From Hyphomicrobium sp. 12-62-95 (GTDB lineage Bacteria > Pseudomonadota > Alphaproteobacteria > Rhizobiales > Hyphomicrobiaceae), in assembly GCA_002279935.1 (NCBI GenBank), contig NCCZ01000005.1:1-64000 (forward strand): a stretch of 64,000 bases of DNA, in the 5' to 3' direction. Both the position numbers and the translations under genes were made by a program. The notes under the pieces were generated by a model. The model was not told where the DNA came from. It did no database searches and saw only the letters and a list, made by a program, of their open reading frames with translations. Of this stretch, positions 46,428 to 55,351 are shown one piece after another. Within the stretch, counting starts at the first letter, position 1. The number at the start of each line of letters is the position of its first letter.

Positions 46428-48050
46428 TTATTCCTGCAGCCCAGGCGCCTCATGACCCGTCCGCGCCACATACTCCGTATAGCCGCCCTCGTAGCGATGC
46501 ATCCCGTCCGGCGTCAATTCGAGGACGCGGTTCGACAGCGCCGCCAGAAAGCGCCGGTCATGCGAAACAAACAGCATCGCCCCATCATATTCAGCCAATG
46601 CTGTGATCAGCATCTCCTTGGTTGCCAGATCGAGATGGTTGGTCGGCTCGTCGAGCACCAGGAAGTTGGGCGGGTCATAGAGGATTTGCGCCATCACCAA
46701 CCGCGCCTTCTCCCCCCCTGACAAAACCCGGCACTTCTTCTCCACATCGTCGCCCGAAAATCCAAAGCATCCCGCCAGCGTCCGAAGCGACCCCTGATTG
46801 GCCAGCGGAAAGCGATCTTCAAGCGATTGAAAAACCGTCCGCTCGCCATCGAGCACTTCCATGGCATGCTGTGCGAAGTAGCCCATCTTCACGCTGGCCC
46901 CCAGCGCAACAGCACCCTCATCCGGCTCCGTCGACCGCGTCACAAGCTTGAGCAGCGTCGATTTCCCCGCCCCGTTGACGCCCATCACGCACCAGCGCTC
47001 CCGGCGCCGGATCTTGAAGTCCAGCGCCTCGTAAATCGTGCGCGAGCCATACCGCTTCGACACCGCCTTCAGCGTTGCCACATCCTCGCCCGACCGCGGC
47101 GCCGGCGGAATATCAAACACCACCGTCTGGCGCCGCTTGGGCGGTTCCACCCGCTCGATCTTCTCCAGATTTTTCACCCGGCTCTGCACTTGCGCCGCAT
47201 GCGACGCCCGCGCCTTGAACCGCTCGATGAACCTCATCTCTTTCGCCAGCATCGCCTGCTGGCGCTCGAACTGCGCCTGTTGCTGCCGCTCGGCGATAGC
47301 ACGCTGCGCCACGTAGAATTCGTAATTCCCCGAGAAGGTCGTCAACCCGCCGCCATCGATCTCGATGATCTTCTTCACGATCCGGTCCATGAACTCCCGA
47401 TCGTGCGACGTCATGAGGAGCGCGCCCTCGTAGTCCCTCAAGAATTGCTCCAGCCAGATTAGGCTCTCCAGGTCGAGATGGTTGCTGGGCTCATCGAGCA
47501 GCATCACATCGGGCCGCATTAACAAGATGCGCGCCAGCGCCACGCGCATCTTCCAACCGCCCGACAGCGCCCCGACATCCCCGTCCATCATCTCCGGCGT
47601 GAAGCTCAAGCCCGCCAGAACCTCGCGCGCCCGCCCGTCGAGCGCATAGCCGTCAAGATCCTCGAATTGTCCCTGCAGCTCCCCGTATCGCGCGATGATC
47701 GTCTCCATCTCGTCCGCGCGATCCGGATCAGCCATCGCCGCTTCGAGGTCCGCCAGTTCCGCCGCCACCGCGCTCACCGGCCCCGCCCCGTCCATCACCT
47801 CCTGCACGGCGCTGCGCCCGGCCATCTCGCCGACATCCTGGCTGAAGTAGCCAATGGTGACGCCCCGATCGACCGACACCTGCCCTTCGTCCGGCTGATC
47901 CTCCCCCACGATCAATCTGAACAAAGTCGTCTTACCGGCACCGTTGGGGCCGACCAGCCCGACCTTCTCCCCACGGTTGAGAACCGCCGACGCCTCGATG
48001 AAGACGATCTGCTGGCCGTTCTGCTTGCTGATGTTGTCGAGGCGGATCAT
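46428..48050 (-). CDS. ABC-F family ATPase
   Basis: A soluble protein with two ABC domains joined by a linker, 540 residues. The first domain has Walker A GPNGAGKTTLFRL, signature LSGGWKMRVALARIL and Walker B LLDEPSNHLDL. The second has GVNGAGKSTLLKL, LSGGEKARLVMAQIL and LVLDEPTNHLDLATKE. The charged linker between them fits the ABC-F interdomain arm. ABC-F proteins act on the ribosome (EttA, Uup and resistance types); the subtype is undetermined. It is divergent from tRNA-Gln. Confidence 0.93.
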   Translation of the reverse strand: MIRLDNISKQNGQQIVFIEASAVLNRGEKVGLVGPNGAGKTTLFRLIVGEDQPDEGQVSVDRGVTIGYFSQDVGEMAGRSAVQEVMDGAGPVSAVAAELADLEAAMADPDRADEMETIIARYGELQGQFEDLDGYALDGRAREVLAGLSFTPEMMDGDVGALSGGWKMRVALARILLMRPDVMLLDEPSNHLDLESLIWLEQFLRDYEGALLMTSHDREFMDRIVKKIIEIDGGGLTTFSGNYEFYVAQRAIAERQQQAQFERQQAMLAKEMRFIERFKARASHAAQVQSRVKNLEKIERVEPPKRRQTVVFDIPPAPRSGEDVATLKAVSKRYGSRTIYEALDFKIRRRERWCVMGVNGAGKSTLLKLVTRSTEPDEGAVALGASVKMGYFAQHAMEVLDGERTVFQSLEDRFPLANQGSLRTLAGCFGFSGDDVEKKCRVLSGGEKARLVMAQILYDPPNFLVLDEPTNHLDLATKEMLITALAEYDGAMLFVSHDRRFLAALSNRVLELTPDGMHRYEGGYTEYVARTGHEAPGLQE

Positions 48051-48274
48051 GGGGCGGCGGATTCCTGTGACGTGGGAGCGCCCTTATGCCCGCCGTCGCC
48101 CCCGGCGGAAAGCCCCGAGCCACCCGTGACGCCCGGGACAATGCCGTTATTGTCAGGGACTTGCGGCAAGATCCCCCCGGCAGCCCCGTCCAGGGGTGCG
48201 ATCTTGCCCACCCGCACCGCACCTGCTATACGGCCCGCTTCCGTAGCGCCCCGAGCGCCACGGCCCGGCGGTCT

Positions 48275-48348
48275 TGGGGGATCGTCTAATGGTAGGACTG
48301 CAGACTCTGACTCTGCCTGTCTAGGTTCGAATCCTAGTCCCCCAGCCA
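48275..48348 (+). tRNA. tRNA-Gln (CTG anticodon)
   Basis: A complete 74-base cloverleaf. Acceptor TGGGGGA pairs with TCCCCCA, the D-arm is GTC...GAC, and the anticodon stem is GCAGA/TCTGC with loop CTCTGAC, so the anticodon is CTG (Gln). The T-arm is CTAGG-TTCGAAT-CCTAG. Discriminator G and CCA are encoded. A tyrosine recombinase gene begins 157 bp downstream. The 3' half of this tRNA gene is therefore the probable attachment site (attL) of the element to the right. Confidence 0.96.
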
Positions 48349-48505
48349 CTTTCACCGCCCTCAGACCCATATTTTTCAAGCGGTTCCTTGATCCGCCGGG
48401 GCTTTGTCACCCCCTTTGACCCAACAAACAGCACAACATTCGGCACAACAGCGCGGCCGATAGAGCCGGGCTCGTGTGCCTCACATTTTTTGTGTGAGCC
48501 GCCTC

Positions 48506-49807
48506 ATGACCATAAGCTACATGCATAAGCGCCGGGGGTACTGGTATTACATCCGCCGCGTCCCTCTCGAGGCCCGCGCCTTCGAGACCCGGCCCTTCGT
48601 GCTCAAAAGCACCAAGATCCGCATCGGCGATGACCCGCGCGGAGTCGTGGCCCGGGTCCGCATTCAGGACATCGATTCGGCTTGCGAGGCCCGCTGGCAA
48701 GACCTGATCGCCGGCATCGATCCCGATGCCAGAGCCCGCTACCAGCGCAATCTCCGCATCGCGGGCGAGCACCGCCTTCCCTACCTGATCAAACCAGAGA
48801 TCGCCGCCCTGCCCGATGAGGATTTCCTGCACCGGCTGCAGATCGTTGCCTCTAAGCCCGCGCCCGAACTGGCCTCAGCCATGTTCGGAACCATCAGCCC
48901 GCCTGGCATCAAGCTCTCTCAGCTCCTGGATGAATATTGCAAGCTGAACGCGGCGTCCCTGGCGATGAAATCCGCCAACCAGCTGCAAAAATGGCGGGTG
49001 GCGCGCGAGACGAGCATCCAGGTCTTCATGAGCGTCAACCAGGGCGACATGGACCTATGCAAGATCACGCGCTCCCACGTGCTCGCCTACCGCAACCATT
49101 GGAACCAGCAGGCGGTCGAGGGGCGAATTCAGATCGGGTCCGCCAACAAGTATATTGGCCGCTTCTCATCAATCGTAAAAGCGGTTGCGGAGGCCCATCA
49201 ATTGGGCATCAGCCCTCTCTTCGAGAAGATTTACATCAGCGGCGAGAAGACCGGAAAACGCCAGTCTTTCGAAACCGACTGGGTCCAGACCGTGCTGCTG
49301 GCCGAGGGCGCCCTCGATGCCCTTAACGATGAGGCGCGTGCCATTATCTATCTCATCACAGAGACCGGCTTACGCCTCGTCGAAGCCTGCAACCTTACAA
49401 AAAGTACCATCAAGCTGGACCACAAGATTCCACACATCCAGGTGAGGCCGGAAGGTCGCCAGCTCAAGACAGACCAGTCCGAGCGAGATATCCCGCTGGT
49501 TGGCGTCGCCCTGATGGCCATGAAGCAGCATCCCGAAGGTTTTCCGCGCTACAGGGACAAGAACGCCACCGCCTCCGCGCTCATCAACAAATTCCTGAAA
49601 TCACGCTTCAAGATCGAGGGCAGCCAAACCCTCTATTCTTTGCGGCACACATTCAAAAACCGCCTGCGTTCAGCGCGCTGCCAAGATGAAATTTCGGTGC
49701 GGCTCATGGGGCATGACTATGATTTGCCCGAATACGGCGAGCCCTCTCTGGAAGACAAGCTCTACTGGCTCCGCAAAATCGCTTTCAAGCCACCAACACG
49801 CATTTGA
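48506..49807 (+). CDS. int: tyrosine recombinase / integrase of the tRNA-Gln element
   Basis: Catalyses site-specific integration and excision. About 433 residues from the ATG at 48506 (MTISYMHKRRGYWYYIRRVP); the frame is open from a GTG at 48476. The N-terminal Arg/Tyr-rich strand region is followed by a SAM-like core-binding domain. The catalytic domain has the first Arg in TETGLRLVEACNL, the second box YSLRHTFKNRL (the leading His is Tyr, while the RH pair is intact), the box LMGHD and a nucleophile Tyr candidate in PEYGEP. Its position right after tRNA-Gln fits a tRNA-targeting integrase. Confidence 0.92.
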   Translation: MTISYMHKRRGYWYYIRRVPLEARAFETRPFVLKSTKIRIGDDPRGVVARVRIQDIDSACEARWQDLIAGIDPDARARYQRNLRIAGEHRLPYLIKPEIAALPDEDFLHRLQIVASKPAPELASAMFGTISPPGIKLSQLLDEYCKLNAASLAMKSANQLQKWRVARETSIQVFMSVNQGDMDLCKITRSHVLAYRNHWNQQAVEGRIQIGSANKYIGRFSSIVKAVAEAHQLGISPLFEKIYISGEKTGKRQSFETDWVQTVLLAEGALDALNDEARAIIYLITETGLRLVEACNLTKSTIKLDHKIPHIQVRPEGRQLKTDQSERDIPLVGVALMAMKQHPEGFPRYRDKNATASALINKFLKSRFKIEGSQTLYSLRHTFKNRLRSARCQDEISVRLMGHDYDLPEYGEPSLEDKLYWLRKIAFKPPTRI

Positions 49808-49909
49808 TCGGCGGCAGTCACTCCGGCGACAATAGCCTTCAGACGCTGCGCTTTAACGCCTAACCGTTCGCCCAATCTCCTCTCCATCACCCCGGAGCCA
49901 GAGAGATGA

Positions 49910-51001
49910 ATGGGTATGACCCGGTCTCACGAACAGATCCTGCGCCTCTACTCGATTGCACTCGAGGATTTTGATCACGAGCTGTACGAAATCGTCCTCC
50001 CTGGACGAACCCATCATCACGCCCGCCGCGCTGCTGAAATCCTCCTAGCCGCAACCGGTACGCGCGCCTTCAAGCGCTTTGATCTTATGGGGAGCGCGCC
50101 TCCCGACCTCGCCCAAGAATACCGCCGCGAAATCCCGCGCGTCCTCCCCTATCTTTTCACAGCCTATAGCGTGCTCAGCGACGCGCGCGCCCAGCTCCGC
50201 AATGAACCAGATTTGCTGGACGCGATTGAATATCAGATTGACCAAGCACGCGCGCTCGCGCGCCCCTCCCCCGGCCAACTGCGCCTTTATCTGCAGCAAA
50301 AGGCTCTCGGCAAACTTCCGCTGGCCGTAAGGCGCGCAGATGAACTGGCACGAGAGCCTGCAAACCCGTTTGCGCGCGCCTCAACCCTTACCCGGAGACT
50401 GGTCTCGGCCGCCCGCGCCTTCAGCCAGGCTCTCCGCAAGGATGCCCTGGAGGTTGCCGCGCTAAAAACCAAAATCCAGAACGAATACATCACCGCTCGC
50501 CGCGAGATTTCCCGCGCGGCGGGGCAGCGTTCTCACGCGCTTCGCCACCAGATCAATGCCATCTTCGCCCCGCACTACAAATCTCTCAGGCCCGTTCGCG
50601 GCGCGCTGGCGACCGATCCGGCTCTGGGCATGCAGCCGCTAGGCACCCTCGCCCGCCAGACGCTGCGCAATGCCACGCTCAAAGCCCATCAGCAAGCGCT
50701 CCGGACAGCCTTAGCGCCCGTCCTTGCCGAAAAACGCGCGGCCTTACGGCAGGCCGATCAGCTCCATGAGCGGTTTCACAAGACTGACCGCGCACTGGTG
50801 CAATCAGCCACGCCGGATCTTCAGCGGCAATGGCGAGCTTTTGTCTCGGAGCATACCCGCCAAATCCATGGGCCCGCCCAGCCTGTCCCCTCTCCGGACC
50901 AGAGCAAACCCGGCTTTTTGGAGCGCCTTAGCGCGCGGGCTGGCCATTTAAGGCCGCAATCACCCGCCCCCGAACAAAACAATCTCCCTGAACCCGAATA
51001 A
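49910..51001 (+). CDS. hypothetical element protein, mostly helical
   Basis: A basic, Arg/Ala/Gln-rich protein of 363 residues with no recognised domain. Pieces include THHHARRAAEILLAATGTRA, a long helical middle, and a Pro-rich tail. The start is MGMTR (49910); the in-frame ATG at 49916 is better spaced from GAGAGA. It precedes a smaller unknown gene by 16 bp, so both are probably one transcript. It is the first gene after the integrase. Confidence 0.6.
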   Translation: MGMTRSHEQILRLYSIALEDFDHELYEIVLPGRTHHHARRAAEILLAATGTRAFKRFDLMGSAPPDLAQEYRREIPRVLPYLFTAYSVLSDARAQLRNEPDLLDAIEYQIDQARALARPSPGQLRLYLQQKALGKLPLAVRRADELAREPANPFARASTLTRRLVSAARAFSQALRKDALEVAALKTKIQNEYITARREISRAAGQRSHALRHQINAIFAPHYKSLRPVRGALATDPALGMQPLGTLARQTLRNATLKAHQQALRTALAPVLAEKRAALRQADQLHERFHKTDRALVQSATPDLQRQWRAFVSEHTRQIHGPAQPVPSPDQSKPGFLERLSARAGHLRPQSPAPEQNNLPEPE

Positions 51002-51017
51002 AATGAGGACCACCATC

Positions 51018-51434
51018 ATGACCTTTCACACATCGCTCAGCGACTGCGAAAAAGCCTATCTCGAATTCACCGCCGGCATTGAACCCTACAGATCCATTCT
51101 CGCAACGCTGGCAGCGCACGAGCCTGGCTTTACGCATGAGCAATTTGATGACACAGAGCGCGTGCTCTTCGCTTGCCATAGCATTCTCGATCCCATCATC
51201 GATCCGCTGCCACCCGGCCTGATTGTGAACTTGCTCCGCGAGCTGCACTCCGGCTATGGGCCCTGGCTTGCAGCCCTACAGAACGCTATCGTGCGCACGC
51301 CCTTTGAAACGGATGCCACACAGCAAGCCTTCCTCGCCGCGTTCGGCATGGCACAAAGCCTGATTTATCACCTGCATAGCGGGCAGCGTGCACGCTTGAG
51401 TGATGATATCCAACAAAGCAACACATCAATCTGA
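51018..51434 (+). CDS. hypothetical element protein
   Basis: A 138-residue protein starting MTFHTSLSDCEKAYLEFTAG. The ATG at 51018 has GAGGA nine bases upstream, which decides it over an in-frame ATG at 51003. Mostly helical, with hydrophobic stretches (LPPGLIVNLLRELHSGYGPW) too polar for membrane spans. No family recognised. Likely co-transcribed with the gene upstream. Confidence 0.55.
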   Translation: MTFHTSLSDCEKAYLEFTAGIEPYRSILATLAAHEPGFTHEQFDDTERVLFACHSILDPIIDPLPPGLIVNLLRELHSGYGPWLAALQNAIVRTPFETDATQQAFLAAFGMAQSLIYHLHSGQRARLSDDIQQSNTSI

Positions 51435-51510
51435 TGCCGCGACACGTCTAACCGCAAAAACCGCCTTTTCAATTCAGGCGGCCTCGTCTCCATCCCAGCC
51501 GCCTAGACAT

Positions 51511-51535
51511 AAAATGGGCCCGGTCTACCGGGCCC
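51511..51535 (-). terminator. intrinsic terminator of the H-NS-like gene
   Basis: GGGCCCGG (51516-51523) pairs perfectly with CCGGGCCC (51528-51535) around a TCTA loop. Read on the minus strand, the stem is followed by ATTTTA. It lies 29 bases past the stop of the minus-strand H-NS-like gene. Confidence 0.7.
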
Positions 51536-51563
51536 CTCCTCGCTCGCACCCAACGGCGCCTAA

Positions 51564-51881
51564 TCAGATTTCAAACTGATCGATCTTCGCGCCCTTCTTG
51601 AGCTTTTCCGCAAGCCAGCGCGGCGTCCGGCCCCGGCCCGTCCAGGTTTCTGAGCGGTTCTCCGGGTTGATGTATTTCACGGCGACCTTCCCGCCTTTCT
51701 TGCGGCCCGTCGCTCCAAAAAGATCCGTGACGGAAAAACCGCGCTTCTCGGCAAACTCCTCAACCGCACGCCTGGTTTCTTCACGCTCGCCCTTGCGCTT
51801 CTCTTCAATCGCAACGGCCAGCTTGTCTTGCATGTCGATCATCTGCTTAAGGGTCATGCCGGCAAAATCATTCTTAGCCAT
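51564..51881 (-). CDS. H-NS family DNA-binding protein
   Basis: A nucleoid-associated protein of 105 residues. The N-terminal coiled coil (LKQMIDMQDKLAVAIEEKRK) is an oligomerisation helix. The C-terminal domain, YINPENRSETWTGRGRTPRW, carries the family DNA-binding loop (GRGRTPRW). The ATG at 51881 has GAGGA nine bases before it. On a mobile element it may silence the element's own cargo or act as a stealth protein for the host. It faces away from the genes to its right. Confidence 0.92.
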   Translation of the reverse strand: MAKNDFAGMTLKQMIDMQDKLAVAIEEKRKGEREETRRAVEEFAEKRGFSVTDLFGATGRKKGGKVAVKYINPENRSETWTGRGRTPRWLAEKLKKGAKIDQFEI

Positions 51882-52100
51882 GGTTTTGCGTCCTCTGCGA
51901 AGCATTGAATATCTCCCGGTTACCACTACAGATCGCTTGTGGTAAAGATATTTTATGCCTCATAACCCGTTAGATTTTTTCAAAAGCGGCGCGTTATAAC
52001 GCCCCCTCATGGAGAATAAGGCCTTCAGCGGTATACCGAAATTCTACAACCGGAGATATTATCAATTGGAAATTATTCTATTATAAGGCAAAATAGTTTC

Positions 52101-52418
52101 GTGACCCGCATCCCTCCACCGCGTTCCCGGCAAGCCCACTCCAAATCAACCAAGCAGACCCGCACCGCCGGATCCCTTACGATCAAAATGGCTGGCCGGG
52201 ATGATGCGCCCTTATCAGTCGCTGAATTCAAAGAAACGCTTTACGCGACCATTCGCTTGCTTGAGCCCTTTTCATCCTCGCACCGCATCAAGCGCGCAGC
52301 CTTGTATCTCACATCGGTTGATGAGCACGGCTCCCCCTCCTCCATAGGGTTTGAGTCTGACATTACGCTGCGGCCCTACGATTGTGCAGCCGACGCCTTC
52401 GACACTTCCAAGAGATGA
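52101..52418 (+). CDS. small hypothetical element protein
   Basis: A 105-residue protein with a basic, disordered N-terminus (RSRQAHSKSTKQTRTAG) and a structured C-terminal half (VAEFKETLYATIRLLEPFSS; RIKRAALYLTSVDEHGSP). Start is GTG 52101. No family recognised. A 219-bp gap precedes it, with an AT-rich stretch around 51950-52095 that probably contains its promoter. Confidence 0.5.
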   Translation: MTRIPPPRSRQAHSKSTKQTRTAGSLTIKMAGRDDAPLSVAEFKETLYATIRLLEPFSSSHRIKRAALYLTSVDEHGSPSSIGFESDITLRPYDCAADAFDTSKR

Positions 52419-52496
52419 GATGCCCCTGCGGGGCGGTGAAAAGACCCAGGCTCTCAGAGAGAGACTGCGTTCAAAACCGCAACCCAAGGAGCCCTC

Positions 52497-52910
52497 ATGC
52501 CTTACGATCACACACCCTACCCCCATCCATCATCAGGTTTCGATTGGACACGCCCCGTCGACACCAATGAGTACCGCAAAAAGGCTTTTCACCGCGCCGC
52601 CCGCAAGCAACTAAAAGCCCTCGCCTCCTTTTGTGGCTGGCCGCCAGCCAGTTTTGACTTGCGTTCCAACATGGCGGGAGTCGCCGTCTCCGGTGACATC
52701 ACGCTGCACCATGAGACAATCTATATCTCCGTCTCACAGACACGATTGGTCGGTGATTGCGGCATCCTGATCCGCTCCTGCAAAGGACGGCAGGACTATT
52801 CCGGAGGAACCAACAGCTTCGCGCCGCTGGATCTGCTCGATGACATTCCAGCACTTGCAGACCGCGTTGCGCGGATGGTCCCTGCCTTTTCGCGCGGAGG
52901 TCTAGCATGA
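52497..52910 (+). CDS. hypothetical element protein, first of a coupled operon
   Basis: A 137-residue protein. AAGGAG sits six bases before the ATG. The sequence contains WPPASFDLRSNMAGVAVSGD and YISVSQTRLVGDCGILIRSC. No family recognised. Its stop overlaps the start of the next gene (ATGA), and that gene overlaps the GcrA-like gene in the same way, so three proteins are made from one coupled message. Confidence 0.65.
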   Translation: MPYDHTPYPHPSSGFDWTRPVDTNEYRKKAFHRAARKQLKALASFCGWPPASFDLRSNMAGVAVSGDITLHHETIYISVSQTRLVGDCGILIRSCKGRQDYSGGTNSFAPLDLLDDIPALADRVARMVPAFSRGGLA

Positions 52911-53284
52911 CAGACGCTCTAGACCCTCTTGATCAAACAATCCTCGCCGCACGCACCGAAGCTTGGCAAGCCCGGCAAGGCGCAAGGGTCGGTGACAAAA
53001 TCATCATGATCGATGGAAGTATGCGGCGCGTCGCTCATGACTATGGGAGCGAGCTTCAAACCACCTCGGCCCGCCAAGGCAACGATCAGCGCTATTATCT
53101 TGGTCATGGCTACTGCTCATTCTCCGGGACGCTCGGCGATCTGATTTCCAAATCCGACATCGCCGACACAGGACTAACCGAGCCTGCCGCTGTCTGGTTT
53201 TTTCATCACGATCAAGCGCGCGCCTTTAACGCCGTCCATGCGGCGATTCCCTGCCGTGTATTTCGCCAGATGGGGGCGTCATGA
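52907..53284 (+). CDS. hypothetical element protein, second of a coupled operon
   Basis: A 125-residue protein overlapping both neighbours by four bases. It contains RVGDKIIMIDGSMRRVAHDY, NDQRYYLGHGYCSFSGTLGD and AVWFFHHDQARAFNAVHAAI. No family recognised. The tight coupling with a GcrA-like regulator suggests a shared process. Confidence 0.65.
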   Translation: MTDALDPLDQTILAARTEAWQARQGARVGDKIIMIDGSMRRVAHDYGSELQTTSARQGNDQRYYLGHGYCSFSGTLGDLISKSDIADTGLTEPAAVWFFHHDQARAFNAVHAAIPCRVFRQMGAS

Positions 53285-53805
53285 GCTGGACCATTGAAAA
53301 AATCGCTACGTTGAAATCCCTTTGGACCCAAGGAGAGACAGCCTCCGCGATCGCAAAGGCTCTGGGCCATGTCACCCGTAATGCGGTCATCGGTAAAGCC
53401 CATCGGCTTCATCTCCCGGCACGTCCCCCTCGCCCGTCCTCTAGGGTTTCATCAACCAACCGATCAAAGCGCTCACGCTCCCGCGCTCCCACGCATCCAC
53501 GGGCACATGGGGGCGTAAAGCCCTTTGTGACGGCTCTGGCCCTCCCGATTCTGAACGACCCTCCCGCCACAAGAATCACAACGGCCACGCTGCAAGCGGA
53601 GCATTGCCATTGGCCTGAAGGAGATCCCCGTCGCTCAGACTTTCACTATTGCGGACGGCAAGTTTTGCAAGGCCATCGCTACTGCCCGCATCATTATGAC
53701 CGCGCCTACAAAAGCACAAACATTCAAACAGCATTGCACCATACGAATAGTTATTGGAATAATACCAAGCCAATGCACGGATATACTCTGAGGCCCTGTG
53801 GATAG
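53281..53805 (+). CDS. GcrA-like cell-cycle regulator
   Basis: GcrA binds near methylated GANTC sites and recruits sigma70 RNA polymerase in alphaproteobacteria. The 174-residue protein keeps both ends of the family: the DNA-binding start MSWTIEKIATLKSLWTQGET with VTRNAVIGKAHRL, and the C-terminal zinc-like segment CHWPEGDPRRSDFHYCG with GHRYCPHH. The linker contains RAPTHPR, which also occurs in the RHH partition protein of this element. A mobile copy could retune host cell-cycle promoters or the element's own. It is the last gene of a coupled trio. Confidence 0.87.
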   Translation: MSWTIEKIATLKSLWTQGETASAIAKALGHVTRNAVIGKAHRLHLPARPPRPSSRVSSTNRSKRSRSRAPTHPRAHGGVKPFVTALALPILNDPPATRITTATLQAEHCHWPEGDPRRSDFHYCGRQVLQGHRYCPHHYDRAYKSTNIQTALHHTNSYWNNTKPMHGYTLRPCG

Positions 53806-53870
53806 TTTTGATCGCTTTCGCATTATGCCTTGAAGAAAAAAGACTTAATGACTGATAATCGAAATGCGCT

Positions 53871-54028
53871 CCCTTGGTCCCGCGTGACTCACATCTGACG
53901 CACCCAAGGGCTCGCGGGCTCTTATGATCTAAATCGAAACCCGCATTGGCAGAGACGATCCGATTCTAAGTACCCACGAGCTCGCGCCCTAACGATCCCG
54001 CGCACACGCGCACCCGCACGCTCAGGAG
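53871..54028. promoter_or_regulatory. parA upstream region: candidate partition site
   Basis: This G+C-rich stretch before parA contains an inverted repeat CCCTTGG / CCAAGGG (53871-53877 and 53904-53910). It also contains repeats of a CTCGCGC / CGCACCC motif (53908-53923, 53972-54023). AGGAG at 54024-54028 is the parA ribosome binding site. RHH partition proteins normally bind repeats just upstream of parA, so this is the best parS/operator candidate. Confidence 0.4.
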
Positions 54029-54034
54029 TACATA

Positions 54035-54724
54035 GTGAAAACAATCGTCGTCATGTCACAAAAAGGGGGAGCAGGAAAAACAACGCTCGCCATCAATCTT
54101 GCGGCCGCCGCCATCAAAAGTGGCTTCCATACTGTTCTGGCCGACACTGACCCCCAGCAATCCGCCTATAACTGGTACAAAGACCGCCAGGACGGTCTCG
54201 AGCCGGATGTGATTTCATCCTTTCCGGATCGTCTGGGTGAAAACCAAGACCTCGCCCGGCAAGCCGGCGTTGATTATTTTATCGTCGATACGCCGCCCAA
54301 CGCTTCGGAATACGCCATCCGGGTCGCGAAGCTGGCCGATCTGATCATCATCCCCACCAAACCCTCCTGCTTTGACCTCGTGGCCCTGGAGCGAACCGTC
54401 ACCGTTCTCGAGACGGTCAATAAGCCGGCCTTTGCCGTGCTCAATGAATGCCCGACCTATGGCTCGGAAGCCGATGATGCTGAAGAAGCCCTCCTGCAAT
54501 ATGGGCTCACCACGCTTCCCAACCGGATTCACAACCGCGCCTCGATCCGCAGGCACACCACGCCTTTACAGACGATTTTTGAATACGAGCCCGAGGGCAA
54601 GGCCGCGGTTGAATTCTCGGCGCTCTTCAAGGCCATCGCGCTTCATTTCCTGCGTGAACATCAAGCCCAGCGTAAACTTCAACCCCGAAAGGAGGCCGTG
54701 CTTCAGCATGTCCAAAGCCAATAA
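54035..54724 (+). CDS. parA: ParA-type partition ATPase
   Basis: A Walker-type ATPase that segregates low-copy replicons. The deviant Walker A is KGGAGKTTLAINLA (about residues 10-17), with the ADTDPQQSAYNW switch and DYFIVDTPPNASEYAIRVA Walker B. The 229-residue length and lack of an N-terminal HTH place it in the short ParA group. Start is GTG, with AGGAG six bases upstream. It overlaps the partner gene by 17 bases. Confidence 0.93.
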   Translation: MKTIVVMSQKGGAGKTTLAINLAAAAIKSGFHTVLADTDPQQSAYNWYKDRQDGLEPDVISSFPDRLGENQDLARQAGVDYFIVDTPPNASEYAIRVAKLADLIIIPTKPSCFDLVALERTVTVLETVNKPAFAVLNECPTYGSEADDAEEALLQYGLTTLPNRIHNRASIRRHTTPLQTIFEYEPEGKAAVEFSALFKAIALHFLREHQAQRKLQPRKEAVLQHVQSQ

Positions 54725-55274
54725 ATCAAAATCATCTCTTGCCAACGTCATCAAAGAACGTGCGCAGCGACCCGATTTCCTCCCCAAATCCTTTATCGAA
54801 GACAACAACCGCCTTGCTGACGAAAAGCACTCGCGCACTCATGAGCTCACGCCCCCTCAGGATCACGCTCCCGCGCTCCCGGCGTCTACACCTGCACGAA
54901 ACGAGGGTTCACAATCCGGCACAAGCGGCTCAACTTCGGTATCAAGCGCTCGCGCCCCCACGCACCCGCGCTCCTACGCACAAGCTGTCTTAAGCGCCCA
55001 GTCCGAGGAGATTCAGGAGTACCTTCCACAATCTCAGCCCCCCACGACGTCATCGAACCGTGGGCCATCACTCTCGCCCTATAGGCGCGAACTGAAACGA
55101 GCGGCGACATATTTGACGGATCCGGCCAAAGACCAGCTGCGCGTGCTTTGCTTTAATGAACGCACCTCGGAAGAGGATCTGCTGCGCGAGGCCATCGATA
55201 TGCTCTTCACACAGCGCGGCCTGCCGCCCATCGCATTCCATGGCGCTCCCTCGCGTAAACCGCGTCCAAACTAA
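54708..55274 (+). CDS. putative RHH centromere-binding partition partner
   Basis: A 188-residue protein that overlaps the end of parA; GGAGG lies 12 bases before the ATG. The N-terminus (SSLANVIKERAQRPDFLPKS) is conserved-looking, the middle is disordered Pro/Ser/Thr-rich, and the C-terminus fits a ribbon-helix-helix domain (YLTDPAKDQLRVLCFNERTS, then EEDLLREAIDMLFTQRGLPP). Position after parA and before repA fits a ParB/ParG-like role. It shares RAPTHPR with the GcrA-like protein. Confidence 0.75.
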   Translation: MSKANKSKSSLANVIKERAQRPDFLPKSFIEDNNRLADEKHSRTHELTPPQDHAPALPASTPARNEGSQSGTSGSTSVSSARAPTHPRSYAQAVLSAQSEEIQEYLPQSQPPTTSSNRGPSLSPYRRELKRAATYLTDPAKDQLRVLCFNERTSEEDLLREAIDMLFTQRGLPPIAFHGAPSRKPRPN

Positions 55275-55351
55275 CACAACCCGGAGGAGGGGGCCTGCTC
55301 AAGGCCGCGCCCTTGACCGGTCATGAACAGGAGACCTTCGCAGATAGACCC

